DNA of 51,071 nt. Source: Castellaniella caeni NBRC 101664 (lineage in GTDB: Bacteria; Pseudomonadota; Gammaproteobacteria; Burkholderiales; Burkholderiaceae_B). Position 1 is the stretch's first letter, and each line of letters starts with the position of its first letter. Shown here piece by piece: positions 32,891-41,906 of this stretch. The notes below the pieces were generated by a model, which had not been told where the DNA came from, searched no databases, and was given only the letters and a program-made list of their open reading frames with translations. Position numbers and translations under genes: made by a program. The stretch is taken from positions 1 through 51,071 of the forward strand of contig NZ_BCWN01000025.1 in the NCBI RefSeq assembly GCF_001592225.1, in the 5' to 3' direction.

Positions 32891-34258
32891 ATGCAGCGCG
32901 CGCTGGATTTCGACAAGACCCCGGCCCTGGGCGTGCCCCTGCCCTTTCTGCTCAACGTGCCGTTGTTCGGCCTGCTGGCGGGCCTGCTGGCCACCTGGGC
33001 CGGGCCGCAGGCCTTTTTGTCGCGCTGGGATGCCGCCACGCTGGCGCTCACGCACCTGTGGACACTCGGCATTCTGGGCAGTGCCATGCTGGGCGCCTCC
33101 ATCCAGATTCTGGCGGTGGCCTGCAACGTGCCCATCGCCGCCGCACGCCCCGTCGCCCGCACCACGCATGCCCTGCTGACACTGGGCACGCTGGCCCTGG
33201 CGGGCGGCTTTCTCTGGTGGTCGCCCACGGCCTGGCTGGGCGCTATCGGGCTGCTCGCGGCGGCCTTCGCGCTGTACTTGCTCTCCGTTGGCGTGGCGCT
33301 GTGGCGGCACCGCAAGACGGTCTACAAAGGGGCCAAAGAGATTTTGGTGCCGGTGCGCGGCGCCCTGGCGGCACTGGGGCTTACCGTTCTGATGGGGCTG
33401 GTGATGGCCGGCTCTCTGGGCCTGGGCTTGAGCCTGCCCGCCTGGGTGGGCAGCCACATCCTGTGGGGGCTGCTGGGCTGGGGCGGGCTGCTGCTGATGG
33501 CCATGTCGTTTCAGCTGCTGCCCATCTTCCAGCTCACCGAGCTCTACCCGAAATCGCTCACGCGCTGGTTGCCCTTGCTCGTGCCCGGTCTGCTGGTGGC
33601 CTGGAGCGCGCTCGATGCCTCCAGCGGCCTGCCGCACCTGATGCGCGAGACGGTCGAATTGCTGCTTGTGGGCGCTTACCTTGCCTGGATCGGCACCTCG
33701 CTGCAGCGGCTTTGGGCGCGCAAACGCCCCACGGCGGAAGCCACCACGCTGTTCTGGTTCACCAGCCTGACCTGCCTGCTGGCCTGCGCGCCCGCCTGGG
33801 TCTGGCTGCGCCACGGACAGGCGCTGCAGGCACCCATGGTGCTGGGGGTGTTGCTGATCGTCGGCGGCCTGGGCGCCGTGGTGCACGGCATGCTCTACAA
33901 GATCGTGCCTTTTCTGCTCTGGAAGCACGCGCAGGACGCCATCATCATCCCCGACCGCGACCCTGCCCAGGTGCGCGTCTATCTCAAGGTGCTGCCCAAG
34001 ATGGCTGAATACATCCCAGTGCGCGCCGCCCAGGCCCACTGGGCGTGCTACACGCTGATGACGGCCAGCTGGCTGCTGGCGGCGGCAGGCTGGGCACCCG
34101 CCACGCGCGCCGCCGGGCCACTGCTGCTGCTATCCGCCGCGCTGCTGGCCTGGAACCTGGGCTGCGCGCTGCGACGCTACCGCAAGGCGCTGCGCGACGC
34201 GGCGGCGCTGCCGCATCATCAAATCACCCCTTATATTCCCGTAGTCCCTGGGCGCTGA
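32891..34258 (+). CDS. Polytopic membrane protein of unknown function, distantly haem-copper-oxidase/NnrS-like
   Basis: A 455-aa protein with about 12 membrane segments. It has recurring patterns of the type HxxxG...QLLP: THLWTLGILGSAMLGASIQI (about 54-73), SHILWGLLGWGGLLLMAMSF...QLLPIF (about 192-215), and VVHGMLYKIVPFLLWKHAQ near 330. These recall subunit I of cbb3/NO-reductase-like proteins and NnrS, but the full set of metal-binding histidines is not clear, so enzymatic activity is not claimed. It is translationally coupled to the DUF2249 gene. Its last 35 bp overlap the convergent Crp/Fnr gene. The context (Dnr-like regulator, hemN, ubiUVT) suggests a role in nitrogen-oxide or low-oxygen physiology. 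Confidence 0.6.
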   Translation: MQRALDFDKTPALGVPLPFLLNVPLFGLLAGLLATWAGPQAFLSRWDAATLALTHLWTLGILGSAMLGASIQILAVACNVPIAAARPVARTTHALLTLGTLALAGGFLWWSPTAWLGAIGLLAAAFALYLLSVGVALWRHRKTVYKGAKEILVPVRGALAALGLTVLMGLVMAGSLGLGLSLPAWVGSHILWGLLGWGGLLLMAMSFQLLPIFQLTELYPKSLTRWLPLLVPGLLVAWSALDASSGLPHLMRETVELLLVGAYLAWIGTSLQRLWARKRPTAEATTLFWFTSLTCLLACAPAWVWLRHGQALQAPMVLGVLLIVGGLGAVVHGMLYKIVPFLLWKHAQDAIIIPDRDPAQVRVYLKVLPKMAEYIPVRAAQAHWACYTLMTASWLLAAAGWAPATRAAGPLLLLSAALLAWNLGCALRRYRKALRDAAALPHHQITPYIPVVPGR

Positions 34259-34880
34259 GGATGGTGAATTCGCGACCGCGCACGCGGATGAGGCCGCGTT
34301 CGCTCAGTTCGCGCAGCACGCGCGAGAAGTGTTCGGGGGTGAGATTCAGCCGCGAGGCGATCACCGACTTGGTGATCTCGATGCGAAAGGGCATGCCTTC
34401 TTCGCCGCGCCACTGGCGAAACAAAAACGCCACCAGGCGCTGCGCGCCGGTGTGCAGGGTATAGGCCTCGACGTCACCCATCAGGGAATACAGACGGCGG
34501 CTCAGGCCCGCCAGCATCTTGCGCGCCACGCCGGGGTGGCGGTCGATCTGCTCGAACAAGGCGTCGCGTCCCACGTGCAGCAGCAGCGTGTCCTGCAAGG
34601 TTTCGGCGGTGACGATGTAATTTTGCCCCATGAACATCAGCGCCTCGCCAAAGCCGTCGCCCGGCCCGATGAGACGCACCACGCGCTCGACCCCCGAGGC
34701 CGACACGAACACCAGCTTCACCTGGCCGTACACCACCACGTGAAAGCCCACGCAGGGGTCGCCACGGTGAAAGATGATCTGGCCGCGTGGCGCCATGATT
34801 TCGTGGGTGCCGCGCGCGATGGGCGCCAGCTCGTCGGGCGGCAGCTCGTTGAACAGCGGCACACCGGCCAGAAGATCCAT
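34224..34880 (-). CDS. Crp/Fnr-family regulator, Dnr-like
   Basis: A 218-aa protein from ATG 34880. GTG codons at 34937 and nearby are possible alternative starts, and the frame is open further but overlaps the DUF454 gene. It has an N-terminal cyclic-nucleotide-binding-like sensor (VPLFNELPPDELAPIARGTH; GFGEALMFMGQNYIVTA) and a C-terminal winged HTH (TKSVIASRLNLTPEHFSRVLRELSERGL). No N-terminal FNR cysteine cluster exists, so it is not an O2-sensing FNR. It most resembles Dnr, which senses NO through haem and binds FNR-type boxes. Candidate targets are the boxes at 32451, 36973 and 4295. Confidence 0.82.
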   Translation of the reverse strand: MDLLAGVPLFNELPPDELAPIARGTHEIMAPRGQIIFHRGDPCVGFHVVVYGQVKLVFVSASGVERVVRLIGPGDGFGEALMFMGQNYIVTAETLQDTLLLHVGRDALFEQIDRHPGVARKMLAGLSRRLYSLMGDVEAYTLHTGAQRLVAFLFRQWRGEEGMPFRIEITKSVIASRLNLTPEHFSRVLRELSERGLIRVRGREFTILSAQGLREYKG

Positions 34881-34961
34881 CACCTTGGCGTCGGGGGCCA
34901 GTTCCTGCGCGCCACGGCGCGTCACCACGCGCCCCACCCAGGGCTTGCTAGAATCGTCGGC

Positions 34962-35354
34962 ATGATCCGCGCCTTGTTCACCGTCCTGGGAACCCTTGCC
35001 CTGGCGCTGGGCGTCCTGGGGATTTTCCTGCCCCTGCTGCCCACGACGCCCTTTCTGCTGCTGGCGGCCTTCTGCTACCTGCGCGGCTCCGCGCGCGCGC
35101 ATGCCTGGCTCATGTCCCATCGCATCCTCGGTCCATATATCCGCGACTTTCAATCAGGGCGCGGCATCCCCCTGCGCAGCAAATGCATCGCCCTGGCACT
35201 GATGTGGCCATCCCTGGCCGTGTCGGCCTGGGTCATGCCAGTGCCCTGGGCGCGCTGGCTGCTGCTCATCCCCGGCATCGGGGTCACTGTGTACCTGTGG
35301 CGCCTGCCCACGCGCACCCGCGCGCCTGCAAGCGCGGATTCAGATCAGCTTTGA
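34962..35354 (+). CDS. DUF454 (YbaN-like) inner-membrane protein
   Basis: A 130-aa protein with ATG 34962. It begins with a hydrophobic hairpin (LFTVLGTLALALGVLGIFLPLLPTTPF) bearing the DUF454 hallmark GIFLPLLPTTPFLLLAAFCY, then the cytoplasmic stretch LMSHRILGPYIRDFQSGRGIP, and one or two further segments. Its function is unknown, but it is often found beside hem and respiratory genes. Its last 15 bp overlap the convergent hemN. Confidence 0.85.
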   Translation: MIRALFTVLGTLALALGVLGIFLPLLPTTPFLLLAAFCYLRGSARAHAWLMSHRILGPYIRDFQSGRGIPLRSKCIALALMWPSLAVSAWVMPVPWARWLLLIPGIGVTVYLWRLPTRTRAPASADSDQL

Positions 35355-36806
35355 ATACGTCGCCACCCGCGGCTTGCGGATGAACTGATCGAACACCATC
35401 GAAAACGCCCGCACGAACACGCGCCCCTTGGGCAGCACCCGCAGGCCCTGCGCATCGAGCGCCAGCAGCCCGGCATCCGCGTAGGGCCGCAAGCGTTGCA
35501 GCTCGTCGGCGAAGAGACTGGCAAACGACTGCCCGTGGCGCGCCTCGAACTGGGCGAAGTCGAGCGGCATGCTGCACATGATGGTCATGATGACTTCGCG
35601 CCGGATGGCGTCTTCGCGGCTGAGCGTGTAGCCCTTGGCCGTGGGCAGCTCGTTGCGTTCGAGTGCCGCCGTGTAGGCATTGAGCGAGTGCTGGTTCTGG
35701 ATGTAGGCATCGCCCACCTTGCCGATGGCCGAAATGCCGAAGCCAATCAGGTCGCACTCGGCGCGCGTGGTGTAGCCCTGGAAATTGCGGTGCAGGCTGC
35801 GGTCGAGCCGCGCGCGGTTGAGTTCGTCGTCGGGCTTGGCGAAGTGATCCAGCCCGATGTACACGTAGCCCGCCGCCAGCAGTCGCTGCACCGACATGAG
35901 AAAAATCTGCAGGCGCGCCTCGGCCGAGGGCAGGTCTTCGGCGCGGATGAGGCGCTGCGACTTGAAGCGATCCGGCAGGTGCGCATAGTTGTAGAGCGCG
36001 ATGCGGTCGGGGGACAGTTCGATCAGCTGATCGAGCGTGCGGCTGAAACTGGCCAGCGTCTGCTTGGGCAGGCCGTAGATGAGGTCGGCGTTGATCGACT
36101 GGAAGCCGTTGTCGCGGCTGGCCTGCAAGGCCGTGCGCACCATGTCGTAGGGCTGGATGCGGTTGACCGCGGCCTGCACGTCGGGGTCGAAGTCTTGCAC
36201 CCCGAAGCTGGTGCGATTGAAGCCCAGCCCGGCCAGCATGGCCAGCGACGCCGGGCTGACGGTGCGCGGATCGATCTCGACCCCCAGCTCGGCATCGGGC
36301 GTGAATTCAAAATAGCGGCGGATGTGTTCCATCAGCAAGGTGAGTTCGGCGGCGCTCAGGAAGGTGGGCGTGCCGCCCCCCAGGTGCAGCTGCACCGTCT
36401 GGCGCTGGTTGCCCAGGTGCTGGCTGACCAGCGCCATCTCGTGAAAAACGATGTCCAGATACTGCGCCGAGCGGCTGTGGTCTTGCGTGATGATCTTGTT
36501 GCAGCCACAGAAATAGCACAGGGACTCGCAGAACGGCAGGTGCACGTAGACCGACAGCGGCGCCGGGCTTGGCTGCGCGCTGCGTCGCTCGAGGTGCTGG
36601 ATGTAGGTGGCCGCCGGGTAGTCGCGCTCGAAGCGATCCGCCGTGGGATACGAGGTATAGCGTGGGCCCGACTGATCGAAGCGGCGGATCAGGGCTTCGG
36701 AGATTTCGAGATCGGGAACTGCGATGACGGGGGCCGAGGCGGGCGCCCTGGCGGTGCCGGGTGCGTCGGCACAGGCGTGGGTGTCGGATACTGCGTGGGA
36801 TGTCAT
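35340..36806 (-). CDS. hemN: Oxygen-independent coproporphyrinogen III dehydrogenase
   Basis: A 488-aa radical-SAM enzyme. ATG 36806 has AGGAG 8 bp upstream. The 4Fe-4S motif is CESLCYFCGC (about 92-101). The N-terminal block RRFDQSGPRYTSYPTADRF and the LHLGGGTPTFLS SAM motif distinguish true HemN from HemW. It decarboxylates coproporphyrinogen III to protoporphyrinogen IX for haem synthesis without O2. It is preceded by an FNR-type box at 36973-36986. The N-terminal 35 residues are a low-complexity extension. Confidence 0.95.
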   Translation of the reverse strand: MTSHAVSDTHACADAPGTARAPASAPVIAVPDLEISEALIRRFDQSGPRYTSYPTADRFERDYPAATYIQHLERRSAQPSPAPLSVYVHLPFCESLCYFCGCNKIITQDHSRSAQYLDIVFHEMALVSQHLGNQRQTVQLHLGGGTPTFLSAAELTLLMEHIRRYFEFTPDAELGVEIDPRTVSPASLAMLAGLGFNRTSFGVQDFDPDVQAAVNRIQPYDMVRTALQASRDNGFQSINADLIYGLPKQTLASFSRTLDQLIELSPDRIALYNYAHLPDRFKSQRLIRAEDLPSAEARLQIFLMSVQRLLAAGYVYIGLDHFAKPDDELNRARLDRSLHRNFQGYTTRAECDLIGFGISAIGKVGDAYIQNQHSLNAYTAALERNELPTAKGYTLSREDAIRREVIMTIMCSMPLDFAQFEARHGQSFASLFADELQRLRPYADAGLLALDAQGLRVLPKGRVFVRAFSMVFDQFIRKPRVATYSKLI

Positions 36807-36972
36807 GCCATGGCTCCTGAGGCGGGACGGCGGCCAGGCGCGAGGGCGTACCGGTCAGTTTGCGCGGCACCCACTGGCGCCCAGCTCGTCTGGCACAACC
36901 CCGGCCTTGGCGGCAAGAGGCCTCATTGTTCAATATTTGCGTTCATTGTCTGGCGAATCTTCGTTTTCAGGC

Positions 36973-36986
36973 TTGATTCAGGTCAA
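36973..36986. promoter_or_regulatory. FNR/Dnr-type box upstream of hemN
   Basis: TTGAT-TCAG-GTCAA matches the FNR consensus at 9 of 10 positions. It lies 167 bp before hemN and 60 bp before mnhA, in the divergent gap 36807-37045. Regulation of hemN by FNR/Dnr is well established in Pseudomonas, so hemN is the likelier target. The rest of the gap shows no other feature. Confidence 0.68.
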
Positions 36987-37045
36987 GTCTTCACTTCGCG
37001 TATCATGAGCACTTGGTTTCACCCTGAATCTTCATTCAAAAACGC

Positions 37046-39943
37046 ATGCTCCTGACACTGATCCTCGCGATCCCATTTGCCGGCAGCCTGGGGGCCGCGC
37101 TGTTGCCGGCCACGGCGCGCAGGGCCGGCGCCTGGATCGCGGGGGGCTGTGCCCTGGCATGCCTGATGCTCACGCTGGCGCTCACCGCCGAAGTCGCCAG
37201 CCAGGGCGTGGTAAAGCTGGCCATCCCCTGGATTCCCGCGCAAGGGGTGGACATCACCTTGCGCATGGACGGCTATGCCTGGCTGTTTGCCATCATCGTC
37301 TCGGCCATGGGCGCGCTGATCGCCCTCTACGCGCATTATTACCTGTCACGCCAAGACCCCGTCCCGCGCTTCTTCGCCTTTCTGCTCAGTTTCATGGGCG
37401 CCATGCTGGGCGTGGTGCTGGCGGGCAACCTCATCCAGCTGCTGGTGTTCTGGGAACTCACCAGCCTGTCGTCATTCATGCTCATCGGTTACTGGCAGCA
37501 CCGCGTCGATGCGCGCCGGGGCGCACGCATGGCGCTGCTCATCACCGGGGGCGGCGGCTTTTGCCTCTTGGCCAGCATGCTCATCATCGGCCACATCGTG
37601 GGCAGCTACGACTTCGACGCCGTGCTCGCCTCGGCCCAGGCCATCCGCGAGCACCACTGGTATCCCATCCTGCTGGTGCTGCTCGCCCTGGGGGCGCTGA
37701 CCAAAAGCGCCCAGTTTCCCTTTCACTTCTGGCTGCCCAACGCCATGGCCGCCCCCACGCCGGTGTCGGCCTACCTGCACTCGGCCACCATGGTCAAGGC
37801 GGGGGTTTTTCTGCTGGCGCGCTTCTGGCCGATTTTCTCGGGCACCGACTGGTGGACCTACCTGATCGGCGGCGCGGGGCTCTGTTCGCTCTTGCTGGGC
37901 GCCTATGCCGCCACCTTCCAGCGCGACATGAAGGGCGTGCTGGCCTATTCCACCATCAGCCACCTGGGCCTCATCACCCTGCTGCTGGGCATGAACAGCC
38001 GCCTGGCGCTGGTCGCCGCCGTGTTCCACATGATCAACCACGCCACCTTCAAGGCGTCGCTGTTCATGGCGGCGGGCATCGTCGATCACGAAAGCGGCAC
38101 GCGCGACCTCGTGCGCCTCTCGGGCCTGCGCCACCTGATGCCGCTCACCGCCACGCTGGCCATGGTCTCGGCGGCGGCTATGGCGGGGGTGCCGCTGCTC
38201 AACGGCTTCATTTCCAAAGAAATGTTCTTCGCCGAAACCGTGTTCATCAGCGGCCACTGGTTCACCCGCTGGGGCCTGCCCGCCGCCGCCGTCATCGCCG
38301 GGGCCTTCAGCGTCAGCTATTCGCTGCGCCTGATCATGCAGGTGTTCTTCGGCCCGCGCGCTTACCACCTGCCGCGCACGCCGCACGACCCGGCGCGCAT
38401 GATGCTCATCCCCTGCACCATCCTGGTCATCATCTGCCTGGCGGTGGGCATCTTTCCGGGGCTGACCCTGGGGCCCATCCTCGACATGGTGATGCGCGGC
38501 CTGCTGGGCCCGCGCACGCCGCACTTCGACCTGCAGCTGTGGCACGGCTTCAACCTGCCGCTGCTGATGAGCTTCATCGCCCTGTTCGCCGGCATTGCCA
38601 TCTACCTCGCCCTGCGCGAACGCGACCGCCGCAAGCCCGGCCAGGCACCGCTCATCTACCGGCTCGACGGCCGACAAAGCTTCGAGTCGGCCCTCGAAGC
38701 GCTGGACAGCGGCGCCATCGGGCTGCTGCACTGGCTGCAGACCCAGCGGCTGCAGCCGCAAGCGCTGCTGCTCATCCTCTGCACCCTGGGGGTGGCCCTG
38801 CTGCCGCTGCTGGCGGGCGGCTGGTGGCCCGTGGCCGCGCGGCAAACCCCGCTGCAGTGGTCGTTCGCGCTGATGTGGCTGGCGGGCGGCGCCTGCGCCG
38901 TGGCCGCCGCCTACCAGGCCAAATACCACCGTACAGCTTCGCTGATGCTGGCCGGGGCCGTCGGCCTCATCACCGGCATCACCTTTGCCTGGCTGTCGGC
39001 GCCCGACCTCGCCCTCACCCAGCTGGCCGTCGAAGTGGTCACCACGGTGCTCATCCTGCTGGGCCTGCGCTGGCTGCCCAAGCGCATCGAAGAGTTTCCC
39101 GGCCCCACGCGCTCGCGCACCCTGTGGCGGCGCTGGCGCGACTTCATCGTGGCCGTCGCGGGCGGCACGGGCCTGGCCGCGCTGGCCTACGTCATGATGA
39201 CGCGTCCCGCCAGCCACGACAGCATTTCGCGCTTTTTCGTGCAGCAAGCCTGGCCGCTGGGGGGCGGGGCCAACGTGGTCAACGTCATCCTGGTGGACTT
39301 CCGCGCCTTCGACACCTTCGGCGAAATCACCGTGCTCGCCATCGTGGCGCTCAGCGTCTACGCCCTCTTGCGGCGCTTCCGCCCGCCCGCCGAAGCCCTC
39401 ATCGTGCTGCCCTACCAGCGCGCCGCCAGCGGCCCGGCGCCCGACGCCGAAGCGCGCCTGCAGGCGCCGCTGCCCGAAGGGCTGCTGCGCATCCCGGCGG
39501 TGCTGGTGCGCCTGCTGCTGCCGGTCTCCACCCTCATTTCGCTGTACTTCCTGCTGCGCGGCCACAACCTGCCCGGCGGCGGCTTCGTGGGCGGCCTGGT
39601 GATGGCCACCGGCATCCTCCTGCAGTACATGGTGGGCGGCATCCTGTGGGTCGAAGCGCGCCCCCTCATCCGCCCGCAGATCTGGATCGGCCTGGGCCTG
39701 CTGGTCGCCGGCACGGCGGCCATGGCCGTCTGGTGGGCGGGCCAGCCGCTGCTGTCGGCCTACACGCTCGACCTGGTGCTGCCGCTCATCGGCGCCCTGC
39801 ACCTGTCCAGCGTGCTGCTGTTCGACATCGGCGTCTACATGCTGGTCGTCGGCGCCACCATGCTGTTTCTCATTGCGCTGGCGCACCAGTCGCTGCGCTT
39901 CCACCGCAAACTCACCGAGCCCGCCGACGGGCTGGAGGCCTGA
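37046..39943 (+). CDS. mnhA: Mrp-type Na+/H+ (or K+/H+) antiporter subunit A fused to subunit B
   Basis: A 965-aa polytopic protein. Residues about 1-500 are the NADH-dehydrogenase-subunit-5-like core (LLVFWELTSLSSFMLIGYW, TKSAQFPFHFWLPNAMAAPTPVSAYLHSATMVKAG, VFHMINHATFKASLFMAAG). Residues about 600-770 form the MrpA C-terminal region. The last 150 (LRGHNLPGGGFVGGLVMATG onward) are the MrpB domain. Fused MrpAB is the usual arrangement in proteobacteria (PhaAB). It forms the complex with subunits C-G encoded next, exporting cations for pH and salt homeostasis. No Shine-Dalgarno is evident at 37046. Confidence 0.93.
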   Translation: MLLTLILAIPFAGSLGAALLPATARRAGAWIAGGCALACLMLTLALTAEVASQGVVKLAIPWIPAQGVDITLRMDGYAWLFAIIVSAMGALIALYAHYYLSRQDPVPRFFAFLLSFMGAMLGVVLAGNLIQLLVFWELTSLSSFMLIGYWQHRVDARRGARMALLITGGGGFCLLASMLIIGHIVGSYDFDAVLASAQAIREHHWYPILLVLLALGALTKSAQFPFHFWLPNAMAAPTPVSAYLHSATMVKAGVFLLARFWPIFSGTDWWTYLIGGAGLCSLLLGAYAATFQRDMKGVLAYSTISHLGLITLLLGMNSRLALVAAVFHMINHATFKASLFMAAGIVDHESGTRDLVRLSGLRHLMPLTATLAMVSAAAMAGVPLLNGFISKEMFFAETVFISGHWFTRWGLPAAAVIAGAFSVSYSLRLIMQVFFGPRAYHLPRTPHDPARMMLIPCTILVIICLAVGIFPGLTLGPILDMVMRGLLGPRTPHFDLQLWHGFNLPLLMSFIALFAGIAIYLALRERDRRKPGQAPLIYRLDGRQSFESALEALDSGAIGLLHWLQTQRLQPQALLLILCTLGVALLPLLAGGWWPVAARQTPLQWSFALMWLAGGACAVAAAYQAKYHRTASLMLAGAVGLITGITFAWLSAPDLALTQLAVEVVTTVLILLGLRWLPKRIEEFPGPTRSRTLWRRWRDFIVAVAGGTGLAALAYVMMTRPASHDSISRFFVQQAWPLGGGANVVNVILVDFRAFDTFGEITVLAIVALSVYALLRRFRPPAEALIVLPYQRAASGPAPDAEARLQAPLPEGLLRIPAVLVRLLLPVSTLISLYFLLRGHNLPGGGFVGGLVMATGILLQYMVGGILWVEARPLIRPQIWIGLGLLVAGTAAMAVWWAGQPLLSAYTLDLVLPLIGALHLSSVLLFDIGVYMLVVGATMLFLIALAHQSLRFHRKLTEPADGLEA

Positions 39944-39945
39944 AC

Positions 39946-40287
39946 ATGGAATGGGTACTGGCACTGGCCATCGGCGTGCTGGCCGGCTCGGGCATCTGGC
40001 TGCTGCTGCGCCCGCGCACCTTCCAGTTCATCATGGGGCTGTCCCTGCTCACCTATGCGGTCAACCTGTTCATCTTCGCCATGGGGCGCGTCAAGCTCGA
40101 CGCGCCGCCCGTCATCGACCCACACTGGGCCGACCCGGTGCGCTACGCCGACCCCCTGCCCCAGGCCCTGGTGCTCACCGCCATCGTCATCGGCTTTGCC
40201 ACCACGGCGCTCTTTCTGGTGGTGCTGCTGGCTTCGCGCGGCATGAGCGACACCGACCACGTCGATGGCGAGGAACACCGTCCATGA
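39946..40287 (+). CDS. mnhC: Mrp antiporter subunit C
   Basis: A 113-aa, three-segment membrane protein homologous to NuoK: RTFQFIMGLSLLTYAVNLFIFAMG, then DPLPQALVLTAIVIGFATTAL. It starts 2 bp after subunit AB and overlaps subunit D by 4 bp. Confidence 0.93.
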   Translation: MEWVLALAIGVLAGSGIWLLLRPRTFQFIMGLSLLTYAVNLFIFAMGRVKLDAPPVIDPHWADPVRYADPLPQALVLTAIVIGFATTALFLVVLLASRGMSDTDHVDGEEHRP

Positions 40288-41906
40288 GCGCCTGGATGCA
40301 CCATCTGCCGGTTTTGCCCATTCTGGTGCCGCTGCTCGCCAGCGCCCTGATGCTGCTCTTCAAAGACAGCCAACGCCCCGTGCGCATCGCCCTGGGCAGC
40401 GTCTCGATTGCGCTGCAATTGCTGGCCGCGCTTGCCCTGGTGCGCGCCACCCAGGGCATCGGCGGCTCGATCTGGCCCGACGACATCGGCGTCTATCATC
40501 TGGGCAACTGGCCCGCCCCCTTTGGCATCGTGCTGGTGGCCGACCGCCTCTCGGCCCTGATGCTGGGGCTCACCGCCGTCCTGGGCCTGTGCGCCTGGAC
40601 GTACGCCACGGCGCACTGGGATCGCGCGGGCAGCCACTTCCACGCGCAGTTCCAGCTGCTGCTCATGGGCCTGAACGGCGCCTTCCTGGCGGGCGATCTG
40701 TTCAACCTCTTCGTCTTCTTCGAGATCCTGCTCACGGCTTCGTACGGCCTGATGCTGCACGGCTCGGGCAAGCGCCGCGTGGGCGCCGCCCTGCACTACA
40801 TCGGCATCAACCTCATCGCCTCGTTTCTGCTGCTCATCGCCATCGCCATGCTCTACGGGCTCACCGGTACGCTCAACCTGGCCGACCTGGCCGCGCGCGC
40901 CCGCGTACTCACCGGGGCCGACCGGCAGCTGTTCGACAGTGCGGCGGCCATCCTCGGCATCGCCTTTCTCATCAAGGCGGCGGCCTGGCCGCTGAACTTC
41001 TGGCTGCCCAACACCTACAGCGAAGCCAGCGCGCCGGTGGCCGCCCTTTTTGCCATCATGACCAAGGTCGGCATCTACGCGCTGCTGCGCATCGGCTCGC
41101 TGCTGCTGCCCGCTGGCGCGCCCGCCGCCTTTGGCGGGGCCTGGATGTTTCCGGCCGGCATCGCCACCCTCGCCTTCGGCACCCTGGGCATGCTGGCCAG
41201 CAGCCAGCCACGGCGCATCGCCTCTTATGCCATCATCACTTCGTCGGGCACGCTGTTTGCCGCCCTGGGCATGCCGGGCGTCACTCTCACGGGCCCCGCC
41301 CTGTATTACCTGCTGAACTCGGTGCTGGCGCTGGGCGCGCTGTTCCTGTTGCTCGAACTCACCGAGCGCAGCCAGTCTTTCGGGGCAGACATCCTCGCCA
41401 TCACCCAAGAAGCCTATGAACAAGACGAACCCGAGGCGCGCAGCCTGTCCGAACAAGCCGTGGGCAGCCCCCTGCCCGCCACCATGGCCTTCCTGGGCCT
41501 GAGCTTTTTCGCCTGCGCGCTGCTCATCATCGGCCTGCCGCCGCTCTCGGGCTTCGTCGCCAAGTTCTCGCTACTGTCGGCAGCGTTGCAAACCGCCGAA
41601 CAAGGCGCGCCCACGCTCAATGTCTGGCTGCTGGTGGGCGTGATGCTGGTCTCGGGGCTCATCGGCCTCATGGCCCTGGGGCGCTGCGGCATCCGCCTGT
41701 TCTGGGTGCCCGAGCAGCTGCACGTACCCACCCTGCGCCTGAGCGAAGTCACCCCCATTCTGGTGCTGCTGCTGGCCTGCGCCTTGCTGACCATCCAGGC
41801 CGGGCCCGTGATGGACTACCTGCAGGATACGGCCCACTATCTGGATCAACCGGGCCGCTACACCCAGGCGGTGCTCAAGCCCGCTCTGCCGGGATCACTG
41901 CCATGA
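40284..41906 (+). CDS. mnhD: Mrp antiporter subunit D
   Basis: A 540-aa, about 14-segment protein homologous to NuoM/NuoN. LFNLFVFFEILLTASYGLML (about 140-160) and AFLIKAAAWPLNFWLPNTYSEASAPVAALFA carry the conserved membrane Glu and Lys used in cation translocation. The start ATG 40284 lies inside the ATGA overlap with mnhC, and its stop overlaps mnhE in the same way. Confidence 0.94.
   Translation: MSAWMHHLPVLPILVPLLASALMLLFKDSQRPVRIALGSVSIALQLLAALALVRATQGIGGSIWPDDIGVYHLGNWPAPFGIVLVADRLSALMLGLTAVLGLCAWTYATAHWDRAGSHFHAQFQLLLMGLNGAFLAGDLFNLFVFFEILLTASYGLMLHGSGKRRVGAALHYIGINLIASFLLLIAIAMLYGLTGTLNLADLAARARVLTGADRQLFDSAAAILGIAFLIKAAAWPLNFWLPNTYSEASAPVAALFAIMTKVGIYALLRIGSLLLPAGAPAAFGGAWMFPAGIATLAFGTLGMLASSQPRRIASYAIITSSGTLFAALGMPGVTLTGPALYYLLNSVLALGALFLLLELTERSQSFGADILAITQEAYEQDEPEARSLSEQAVGSPLPATMAFLGLSFFACALLIIGLPPLSGFVAKFSLLSAALQTAEQGAPTLNVWLLVGVMLVSGLIGLMALGRCGIRLFWVPEQLHVPTLRLSEVTPILVLLLACALLTIQAGPVMDYLQDTAHYLDQPGRYTQAVLKPALPGSLP

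Noticed and set aside
34881-35153. Long N-terminal extension of the Dnr-like regulator
   Set aside because: It is Gln/Gly-rich, runs antisense over the start of the DUF454 gene and lacks family similarity; a shorter start at 34880 (or GTG 34937) gives the usual length.
37472-39964. 830-codon reverse-strand open frame under the Mrp subunit AB gene
   Set aside because: This is a high-GC shadow frame rich in Gln, His and Ala with no recognisable domain, opposite a well-conserved gene.
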